A DNA stretch of 64,000 bases from Rugalucina vietnamica (taxonomy: Eukaryota; Mollusca; Bivalvia; Lucinida; Lucinidae), in assembly GCA_964017185.1 (NCBI GenBank), contig OZ024879.1, positions 28,802,956-28,866,955 on the forward strand. Direction: 5' to 3'. Shown one piece after another: positions 33,701 through 45,700 of the stretch; the stretch's first letter is position 1, and every line of letters starts with the position of its first letter. Position numbers and translations under genes: made by a program. A model generated the notes under the pieces. It saw only the letters and a list, made by a program, of their open reading frames with translations. It made no database searches and was not told the DNA's origin.

Positions 33701-36700
33701 TGTGACAGCTCTTATTTTAGAAAAGAATAATGTTGGACAAAAATGACAGCTCTGTGGGTTGAAGCCAAATTTAACAGTTACACTACTTTAGAATCTAAGA
33801 AGCATTGCTTATTGACTCTTTTTTTTCGTTCATCCAAAGAAGAGCCTCTCTTCAATTTAACATTTTTTTTTCAGGAATTCAATCTCTACCAAATGCCAGT
33901 AACCTTGATACCACCTGACCATCCTGACAAACCAGTCATAGATGTGCCATTACACCTAGTCTTTCTGTGTTTTCCAATTGAAGAGCTCCTCAAGCTACTC
34001 TCCTGTGTCCTATTGGAGGAGAGAATAGTCTTCCTGTCCTCAAATTATGCTCTCCTTGCAATTATTGCTGAGGTAGGTACTTCAATATGAGCCACATTGT
34101 GAGAAAACCAGATATTTTCCTATGCGAAAACAAAGGCGCAGATCAGCTTCGCAGTAACTGTGAAGCTGATCAGCGCCTTTGTTTTCGCTACACGGATAGT
34201 ACAATTCCTCTACTTTCTAAATCTAAAATTTCCAGTCTCTAGTCATCTTCTGTGCTTCGGAAACCCTGAAGACCAGTTTACTCGCGTCATGGCTCATATG
34301 AATATCAAATAAATTTGGAAATGTTAGATAGCTTGGAATTTCTAAGTTCTCACTAATAGGCCTTGCCATATACTCACGAGTGGAAGCCATGACATGCTAC
34401 TTGTTGGTATGAGTTCTAAATCGCCCCTCGTCGCGCAACGTGTTGCTGCAAGTTATGTTGGAAAAGTTAGAAGCTGCCACACACAAACTCTAGTGCTACT
34501 TGTAGCAATCTGATTTCTGTGGAGCTGTGTGAAAATAAACAATGATAATTGTGGTAATACAGTTCAACCTCATTATATATATATAGTTTTCAATATAACG
34601 TGGACATGTTGTGACTCCCAAAATGATTATTTTGAAATATGTGTATTGTTAATAACCTCGCTATAACAAGGTTTCACTTATAGCATCGTCTGTTTCCATG
34701 AACCCCAACAATCGCATCATGATAAGGTTTGCCTGTATTTCTAATTTTTCAGAGTATCCGTAACTTCATCCTACCATTCAAGTCTCGCTACACCTACTCT
34801 CCGATATTACCGTCAGGCAAAATAGACCTCCTTCAGTCGATTGGAATATTCATGTTTGGTTGTCATTCCAAACATAGACAGGAAGCTGAACAGGTAGACT
34901 TTTCTTTCACAGTTTAGGCTTAAAAATAGTTGTTTGTATCTGGTTACCTGTTTGTGTCTAATTTGTGTCTAATTGTTTTACCCCTGACCCTAACTTCTTT
35001 GGGTAATTTTAGGGGATTCATTTAAATTGTGAATTGTCATTAATTTGCACATATTGATGTTTAAATAAGTTTGAGAACATTATCTAAGAAAATACTTTGC
35101 CGTATTGTTAGAAAGACTGCTCTTTACATATATGAAAACAAATATGAGATCAGCTTTGCAGTAAATGCAAATGCTGTTGCAAAGTATATTTGAGCTGCAT
35201 CATGAGAAAAACAGACTTTTTGCATATGCAAAAACAAAGTCCCAGATCACCTTTCACCGTAACTGTGAAGCTGATCAGCGTCTTTGTTTTTTGCTACATA
35301 GATAGTACAATTCCTCTACTTTCTAAATCCAAAATTACCAGTCTCTAGCCATCTTCTGTGTTTGTACAGCTTGGTTTGTGTCGGACCTGTTCGAAAACCA
35401 CATTGTTGGTTTTCTCCTTACGCGGCTTGTATCATTCCTGTAGGTTGAAGGTTTGGTGTTGGTGGACATCGACAGAGGGACTGTATCTATAAACTCGGAC
35501 CCAGAAAGAGACGGCAATAACATTGTAATACCTGGTCTTCCTACGCAAGCTGCTAGTGTTTTTAAGGAAAAATGTTCGAAGATGAAACTGCAGATTGAAT
35601 TGGAACAGACACAGAGGTAATTATAATTGAGCCTTTGCATGAGAAACAATTTCGGTTTCAGACCAGGTCTGACACAAACCAGCTTATACAGTCACAGAAG
35701 CAGGCTAGAAACTTGAAATTTCAGATTTAAGAAGAAGAGGGATTGTACTGTCCATGAAGTGAATACAAAGGCGCTGATCTGTTGTGCAGTTACTGCACCG
35801 CTGATCTGCCATTTTGTTTTTGCCTATGCATGTTGTTGGTTTTTTATGTGGCAGCTCATTTAACATTAAAGGTAATTTCATGTTAATTTTATCAGTGTCC
35901 CACAATTGTAAAATGACATTCAAATGACATGGTTTCGACTGAATGGAAAAAAGAAAATAATAGATATTTTTATAATAGCCAGCCTCTCCATGCAAGCTGC
36001 CAGTGTCTATAAGAAAAAAAAATCAAAGATGAAACTATATATTGATTGTTTTTTCCCCATATACAGGTCTGGATCATCTCGAAAAATGGCGATCAAAATT
36101 ATTGTGCGGATTGGTGACAATATTTCACCTTAGCAAAGGGAATCACTCCAAAAGACTGTTTCTAACTATAGGATGAAACTAATTGGGACTAAAGAATGAA
36201 ACAAATCGGAAATGGGTGATCACACAATTATCCGATATCCGTTACATGAGGTGTGGGTTTCGTTCACAATCGGAAAAAGTCAAACGGAATCTTCAAAAAA
36301 GAGGCTACCTGATAGCAGTCATGTTACTTTTTTGTCGTGCAGAACCACAACAAAATTGTTGCATTTCTATTATGATATGTAACCCCATGTACCACTGGTC
36401 AATACATGAAGTTGTTGCTCATCTGCGTGATAATTTTGATTGCGATTTTCCAAGATGATCAAGACCTGATATAACTGAAAAATTATTGACCGTTCTTTAT
36501 TTTTGCAGGCCATTCTGTTACAACATGGAGAGACTAAGAGAGCAGCAGTCTGAGTTTATACAGAAACAAAATGAGGTCATCTCACACACATGTCTGGAGT
36601 TGATGGTCAATATGTTCAGGTATGAGCCGCGCCGTGAGGAAACCGGTCTTGGGGTCTCCGACCAGGTCCGACACAAACTAGCCTGAACAGTCATAGAATA

Positions 36701-39700
36701 AGGAAATAAGCTTGAAATTTCTGATTTAAGAAGAGGAGGAATTGTACTATCCGAGTAGCGAAAGCAAAGGTGCTGATCATTTGTACAGTTACTGCACAGC
36801 AGATCTGCGTATTTATTTTCGCAAAAATCTGGTTTTGTCATGACGCGGCATGTATATTATAAGAATGTTTCATGAGTGTCATTGATGGATAGACAAATCT
36901 GTCCTGAGGGTCACTTTGGTATCATGAGGCTTGCCAAGGGATCTCAAACTGTGACTCGAGGGACTGTAAGAATCTTACATGAGTGTCAGGTATGGATAGA
37001 CAAATCTGTCCCGAGGGTCACATTTTGGCATCACGAGGCTCGCCGAGTGATGCCAAACTGTGACCCGAGGGACAGATTTGTCTATGCATACCTTACACGA
37101 ATGATGGATTCTTTTTCTTGCATGCCGTAATGCGGCGAAGCTTGATTTTTATACTGTTTACCTAGAAAAATGCTACAATCGCGGCATCCGCCATTTTGAA
37201 TTAAAACGTTTTGACGTCATCGTGACGTGTGTGCTTAGCAATGAAATTACATAACGTCCTATACAACCAATGTTAAAAAAGAACACTTGAACGCAGGGTG
37301 CGACCGGGGTGAGATAACGAGGGTGGGATAAGAATTTCTCACATGGGGTAAAACTTAGGATTTCTCTATCTGGTGTGCAAGAAAGATTTATCTATCCGTA
37401 CAATGCACTCATGACATTCTTTTTCTTGCACGCCTGTATGCAGCAAAGCTTGATTTTCATAACATTTACACTGAAAAATGTGGTAATCATGTCAGCCATT
37501 TTGTTGGGATGTGTGCGCTTAATGACAAATTTTCGCGACATCTAATACAACCGATGTTAAAAAAGAACATGTGAATGCAGGGTCAAACTATTGACTTAGT
37601 TTAGAGTATATCTGAAGTATTCCCAGTGATGTAGATAATTATTTTTCACAATGCGTACTGTACGCATCAAAATGAATGTACAGTGCATACCAACAATACA
37701 ACTGTGTACACATTTTCTGAGAATTCTTATTCTAACCTCTCATCCAGAAACGAACTTATAGATGGATAAGACCATTTATTCAAGTATGAAATTTCAAGTA
37801 AATTGTTTGATAATCCTGTAATTACATGTTATTCTATCATTTAGGCATGTTAAATCACATTTTATCCCTTGCATAAATAATAAGAGACAAAAATGGGGAA
37901 AAATGATAAACTGGGATGACTGTAGAACATGGAATACATCAAGTTTTAAATAGAAAACAATGACCAAAAACTATTCTATGAACGAAAGTGACACACTATC
38001 ATTACAATTCATGAATAAACCTTTGGTAAACAATTTGTCTGGGCGAGGCACTGGACAGAGAGCATGTATATTGTATAACTACTGAAAAAAAATTATATAT
38101 TGCATGATGTGTAATATGGAACGATCAAAAGATACATTAATATTGTAACTATTTTTCGATTATTGACAGAGCAGTTAGAGACAAAACAAGTTGTAAAGTT
38201 GTTTTGTGACAATTTTCAAGGTATTTTTCCGAGTACGCATAAAATCGAAAATTGTTTGCATACCGCTGATATTTACTGCGTACATGGTACGCACAGGTCT
38301 GAATTTTCTATGTGTACAAGCCGAAAAATCGTGCGTACATATGCAGTACGCATCATTATCTACATCGCTGATTCCTATGTATTTATTAAAAGATCATTCA
38401 GTAAATATGATTATATTTCAGAGGAGTGGTGTTTGATATGCGGGCAGAACTGAAACATTTCAACAAAGATGCCTTTCTTACGAAAAAGTCAGAGCATGAT
38501 AGACTTTTCTATGCTGGGGTAAGTTTACATGTTCAAAATGCTCGCAGCATTACGAAAACAGGTGATTGATATACAGATTTTACTAAGTTGTAAAAATTGA
38601 AAATTTTCATTCGAAAATTTTTTAAAATTGTCTTATTTTTGCTCACATTAGAACCGTGGTTCTAACGAATACCCACAATCTATGTTTGGATCAAAAATAA
38701 GAAAAATAAGTATACCCTATATTTTACTATACAAAAGTGGGGTTTAAGGGAGTATTTATTGCACGGACATGTTTTCCTGATGGATATTTATTGCTACTTT
38801 TAAGATATTCTTTGCTAGGTGAACAGTTCATGTTTCAAATACATGTATACTTGTTCGTTTAATCAAGAGTTCATAAATAATTCAGAAGGAGGTTAGAAGA
38901 ATTTCTGAATAAATCAGAAATAATCAATACAAATTATGATCTTATACAGATAGGGGTATATAATCATGAATGGCCAGATGGATGAAATTTGCTTCAAGTA
39001 CAGTAAAACTTTGTACTATCTTTTTAGCACAAAGTGTAAGTGCTGAACAACTGCACAGATATTTCCTAGCTGATCTAAGCTTTTGTCTTTGCATTTTCAT
39101 CACACCACAACCTCTTTATAACACTGTTGTTGGGGTCCAAAATAATATCACTGTTAGCTATCTAATCTGTGTTACAATGAGTATAAAATGTATAGATATA
39201 TAGCAAAATAAGTCTAAAATGGCTATTTGTGGTCCATGGATGGTCCGTGTTGTATCCAAAACCATGTTGTAATGAACCATGTTATAAAGAGGTTGAAGTG
39301 TGTACTGTTTGTTTGAAGTGTATACTGTTTTTCATATGAACTTGTATATCAAGCATATTGTTAAAATTGAGAAAAAGAAACATAATTTTAGGCATCAAAA
39401 TAATACATTTATTCCCATTAATTCCTTTTTTGTTTACCAGGTATTTAAGACAGACATGTTCAAGAAGTTTTTGGAAGAGCGGATGTCTGATTCCTCAGAT
39501 TACTGGTCAGACCTGGAGATGAAGACAAGACGAGATATCGACAGCTATACACTGACCAGAAGGTGATTTAGAAGTCCTGGACAATGGGTTATGCTCCAAT
39601 ATACAATCCAGAGTCAAAAGTTATTTCACAATATTGGATGTTACTTAGACATTAGTATATTTTCATGATTTATATGAGAAAATTCTCCATGGCACTCTTT

Positions 39701-42700
39701 GTCAGCATATTCTTATACTTTTTGTAACATTTTAGAGTAAAATGAATGAGAAAATTATCCTTTTTTTTTCATAAAAATTATACACATTCTAATAGTTTAA
39801 CTGCCACACCTCTTAAAAAAATCAATGTATCGCTGCCAAGCATTTATTATTTATTCATTAAATATTATATCTATAGGTATATGCACACATTATGTATCAC
39901 AGGAAAGGATATTTTATGCTGAATAACCTGATGTAAAGTATGTTTCCCTCCCTTTAGAACTTTCCTCTACAGACTACTGTCGTCGGTGGCAGTGACGGGT
40001 AAAAATGACTATAGTCGTTGCTGGCAGTAAAAGAGTTAAAGCATAGCATGCAATTACTTAAAAAATAAATCTGGACCTTTTGACAGTTTTTAGCTCGCCT
40101 GTATGAAAGTACAGGAAGAGCTATTGCAGTCACCCCGGCGTTGGCGTCGGCGTCGGCATTAGCGTCGGCGTTGCTCAAAATGTTAAAGTTTTTGGTTAAA
40201 GTTTTTATGAGTCTATATCTCTTGAAGTTGTGGATGCATCAAGTTGATACTTTGCATGTTGGTAGATATTGGTCTGAAGTTTTATGCTGTACCATCATGA
40301 CCCACCTGGGTGACCTTGAGATCAAGGTCATGGACTTAGAAATTTTGTGTTAAAGTTTTTGGTTAAAGTTTTTATAAGATCTCTTGAAGTTGTGGATGCA
40401 TCAAGTTGATACTTTGCATGTTGGTAGATATTGGTCTGAAGTTTTATGCTGTACCATCACGGAGTTCAAGGTCACAGACTTTGAAATTTTATATTAAAGC
40501 TTTTGCTTAAAGTGTTTTGAACTGTATATTGCTGGAACAGATGGATGGGCGTAGTTGATACTTTGCTGTTAGATATTATTCTTAAGTTTTATGCTGTAGC
40601 ATCTTGATTCACCTGTAGTCAAGGTCACAGACTTAGAAATTTTATGTTATAAGTCTATATCAAATATGCAGATGGATCAAGTTGAACTTAGCAAGTTGGT
40701 AGATATTGGTCTTAAGTTTAATGCTGTACCATCACAACCCACCTGAGTGACATTGGGGTCAATGTCTTCGGTCATAGATTTTAATAGATTTAGTGGCAAA
40801 GCACAAGTCAGGCGAGCTACGCTGTCCTGCGACAGCTCTTGTTGGGCAATATCACCAGAGTCAATGATAAGCAATAAGAATTCCTTCAAAATAAGAAACT
40901 ATCACTAATTTATTTACCATTTGTATTTCACCAGGCGTAGCAGTGTTACTGCAGCAGCAGTATCCTTAATACCACCAACTGTGAAAAGGGAAGTAGCTCC
41001 ATGCCGTCTGCCAGATATTACGAATCTGGATCGCTATGTCAACAGTTCCATATCAATGCTGTCAAACCAAATCAAGGTAGGTAATTCTGTAAAAAGGGAA
41101 GTAACAACATGAAGACTACCAGATATTGCGAACCTTAATCATTATATCAGCAGTTCCATATCAGTGCTGTCAAAACAAATCAAGGTTAAGTATTAAACTA
41201 AGTCTTTGACTATGTTGTTAGGCATGCAATGAGATTTAACCTCATTTCTGAAACAGCTATGAAGTGTTACATTTTAGGTATATACTGAAATTGTTGAAGG
41301 ACTGTATAACAAAAGTCAAAATTAAGATCTATAATCACAACAACAGCTTTTACAATTTGGCTACCATAGTTACAGCTTTCTGGCCCTGAGGTTTTCAAAC
41401 TTCTATTTTCAAGCCAAGCATGAAATTTATCCTGCTTTGAAGTGTAAAGATAACAACTGTTCTTGGCATTCATTTATGAGCAGGATAAATCTAAAGCTAA
41501 ACCTGAAATTTCTACAAATTTGGGTTATTTCAATATTAATGGCAAGTTAAAGTTAGTTCTGTCCACAGTTGGGAAAAAAAAGAAGTTTTACAACCTCATA
41601 TTATTTTCAGCAATGCCCAGACTATGACCAGAGAACATCGTTTGTCTACCTACGCTGTCTATTTTATGTTGCCAGCGGTAACAAGCTTGCTGCCATGGAT
41701 GACCTCATTAAGTTGTCGACCAGTAATATACGCATCCTTCCTCAGGAGTAGGTCCCAATTTTTTTTCCTCCAAAAATTGTATTGCAATCTCCTTAAAACG
41801 AACAAGAAAGGTAGTTATGTGACTCCAATGCAGAGCAATTTGCAAACAGCATCATATTGAAGCAGTTGAGCCAGCCCACTAGGCTAGCTTGTAAGAACTT
41901 TTTTTTAAGCTCAGCTGCAGCTTAGCTGAGATTGAATTTGTTTTCCTCATTAATGTTAAAATATCATCAATTGTTTGACATTTTGATATTTCTGAGCAGG
42001 ATAAATAACTGGCTTTTGGTAATATGATTTTAATCCCTTTGCATAAGGATACTCAAAATAAGCCTTGGTATATTTGTGCAAAAAGTTATGGCTACTGGCT
42101 TGTGGTCTGTAGGTTGCGGATCTGATTATCTAGTCTGGCTCATTCTTTCAGCAGTCTCGGTGAACTGCAAATGAGGAAAACAAAAATAATTGAGCCACCA
42201 CATGGGAAAACCAACATTCTGCATAAGCAAAAACAAAGGCGCAGATCAGCTTCGCAGTAACTGCGAAGCTGATTAGCGCCTTTGTTTTTGCTACTCGGAT
42301 AGTACAATTCCTCTACTTTCTAAATCTAAAATTTTCAGCCTCTAGCCATCTTCTGTGGTTGTACAGCTCAGTTTGTGTCAGACCTGGTTGGAACCCCAAA
42401 TTGTTGATTTTGTCATGCGATGGTTCAGTTATTGTCATAAACATGAATGGTAAACATGTTATATTTTCTAGATTACTCCAGTCAGTCTACCAGACCCTAT
42501 CCCCAGAGGAACTGGTGATCTTTAAGAAGAAGATAGGGCATGAAAAACTGCTAGAGATTCTAGAGACATTAGAAGCTGAAGAGGCAGATTTGAAGGTTCA
42601 GAAAATAAGGATGGATCCTGTCAAAATACCGGACAGGGACATCAGTAAGTTATAAGATTGTCATGATGTTTTAGTTGCTCTACTTTCATTAATAAAACAT

Positions 42701-45700
42701 GCCAATGCAATATAGAGAGATATTTTTTTCAACTGTGAAATGGAAATTTTTCAATTGAAAAATTTTAATATTTTTTTCTCAAAACATAGATTGTGATTAC
42801 ATGTTAGAACCGCCTTCTAACCAGTAACCACAATCTATGTTTTGGATCAAGAATAAGAAAAATAGCTTTACCCCTGTATACCCCAGTTTTACTATATCGA
42901 AACAATGAGGGGGCATGTTATCCTGAGGAAGCAGATCTAAAAGTACTGAAAATAAGGATGGATCCCGTCGAAATACCGGACAGGGACATCAGTAAGTTAT
43001 AGGTTGCCTGAGGCTGAAAATAATACTGGCCAACCTCATTATAACACTATCTGAATGGTTATTGGTGATACGCCAAATTGACAATACTTCACCAGGGGTG
43101 CACTAGGAGGGAAATCAGTCACTGGCTATCGAAACAGACCATGTTATAAGTGAACTGTGTTATAAAGAGGTTACTTTCTATAGAAATATAGTATAATCAT
43201 TAATTTGAGGGCCTTGACATGGCCGTATTATATTGAAAACCTCATTATAATGAGGCATGTTATAATGAGGTTGCAGTAAAAAGGTACAAGTAGGCAAAGA
43301 TCAGGAAAAGGCGCAATCAGAAAAAGATTCCCACTCCAAAAACCAAGGTGGGAAAAAACCAAACTAACAATCAGGTACTTATAAATCCTTTTTCATGCTT
43401 ATATAAGCATAGAATTTAAACAGAACAAGAATGTGAAGATTTTCATGCTTAAACCATAGTGTTTATGCAATAGTTTATCCCACCCATTAATGTTTAAATG
43501 CAACACATTTACGAGGCACATAATTGTGTTTTATGATGTTACAGCATGAAAGATGGATTATCACATGAACTGCGACGCAGGAAAAGTGGTTTTCGGAGTT
43601 TCCGACCAGGTCTGGCCCAAACAGATTTGTACAGTCTCAGAAATAGGCTAGAAGCTTGAAATTTTGGAAGAAGACAAATTGTACTATTTGTCAAATTGGC
43701 TTAAATAAAAAGTCAATTCTTTTCTATTCAATTCCTTCTTCAACCAATGATGATTTTTCCTCACAAGTGTGATGTCACTTCCTATGCACATGACATCACT
43801 TCGTGTTTTCAGAGAAAGAAGAGTTTGTAGAGCTAGTGTCCCTAATGGAGATGAGCAATGATTACGACACTATCAGCCGACTGTTTGAAGCTCTCACTAG
43901 ATCCAGAAATTCCTATCGTAAGTTACAAAAAAAGACAAAATAAATAAATAAAAGAATAAAATGAAATAAAATAAAAAGAAATTCCTCAATCTCTTGTTTT
44001 ATCACCTTGAGAAAACCAAGTAATTATTTTAAAAATGAAGAATCAGTCAGCAATTTATTAAGTGGCACATACTTACTTAATGACACTGTGCCGAGTGCAC
44101 AATCTTGATGTATATGTGTCTAATTTACTGCTTCTGGTAGCTCTGTTGGTAGTGAAATTGCCAAGGAAGTAAGCAATATCAAAACGTACACATCGCCCAA
44201 TACTTCTTGGAGACTTGTTCCTGAAAATATTTCACTGCCAGTTTCATCATCTACCAGTGGATCAGTATTAAGCCATTAGCAAAAGAATGTTCGCATAACA
44301 ATGGTAATCTGCGTCTAAGGTCTTGACCATGAAGATTGTAGATCAATCAGTCAGTCATCCAATGAATCAGTTCAATCAATCAATTGATCTTCTTATTTCT
44401 AGATGTGGAGCAGGGCATTCTACAGTTGTTTGTTGGACGTTGGAATGAGAACCAGGAACAGTGCAGTCTGGTCAAGGTTGTGGACAGTAAACTTGCAGAG
44501 GAAGAAACTATCCTAAAGATCTCAGAACAAATCAAGACAGACAATGGCATTGGGAGGATTGGACTCACTGATAAGAGGTTGGAAAATATTTTTGTTTCTT
44601 CTTTCATGTTTTGTAATGCGGTACTGCCTAAAGCAGAAACCAGTTTTATGTTATAAAGTGTGAGTACCACATCAATATAAATCTGTCGTCTTAGTTTTGA
44701 CATAAATTAGATATTGAGGTTCAAAGATTCAAGAGGCTTGAAATTCTGAGCAGGATGGTTATCATTCTTTATATTAAAGATAGTATTGCTATAATGCCAT
44801 ACATCTGATACACCTGAGAAGCCAAATAGGGAGATTAACTTTTCCATGTAGGGAGAATGATTAAAGAAAGAAGAAAATTCTTAAATATTGTTTAGGAAAT
44901 CTGAAATTCCATAAAGGTAGATGTATAAGATATCATTACGAAAACTTGCCCATGCAATATACAGAGGTTTTCTTCAGAAGCAAAAATTGAAAATTTCATT
45001 GGATTTTTTTTTTATATTTTTGCTCAAAACATACATTGAGGGTACACGTTAGAACCGCACAATCTATGTTTTGGATCAAAAATAAGAAAAATAGGTATAC
45101 CCCTGCAAACCCCAGTTTTTCTATGTAAAAGTGGGGTTTGAAGGTGTATACATTTTATGGATATGCTTTCCTGATGTATAGGGATAAAACTGGAAATCAA
45201 AATAGGGAGATCCACTGGAAATAGGGCAATATAACATGATAAAAAGACTGTTATGTGTGCTTTACTCAGATATCTTTTTGATGTAGATCTATGTTGTTTT
45301 TATCTCCACTCTATTTTTTGCTCCTTAATTGAAAATATTTATGCTATGCATTTTGTTGTTATTTTGTAGATTATTCTTTCTGAAAGATGTGTCCAACTTG
45401 TACCAGGAGATAGTAAAATTACGAGATATAAAAAAGATAGAGAAATCACAACATCAGGCATTCCTCTCACAAACTACTGATACTCTGCTTATACATAGGA
45501 AAGGTAGGCTTTTGAGTACTTTCAGCTGAGCATGCAAGGACCATATATTTTGAATTTTAATTAAGGATATTTTTGAGCCTCGGCGCGAGGAAAACGGTCT
45601 TTGGGGTTTCTGACTAGGCCTGACATAAACTGGCCTGTGCAGCTTCAGAGGATGGTAAGAAGCTTTAAATTTCGGCTTTAGGCAAAAGAGGAATTGTATT

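Noticed and set aside
36518..36841. Minus-strand 107-codon frame with 'TPRPVSSRRGS'-type text
   Set aside because: It is the translation of a MITE-A; similar text appears from each MITE-A copy.
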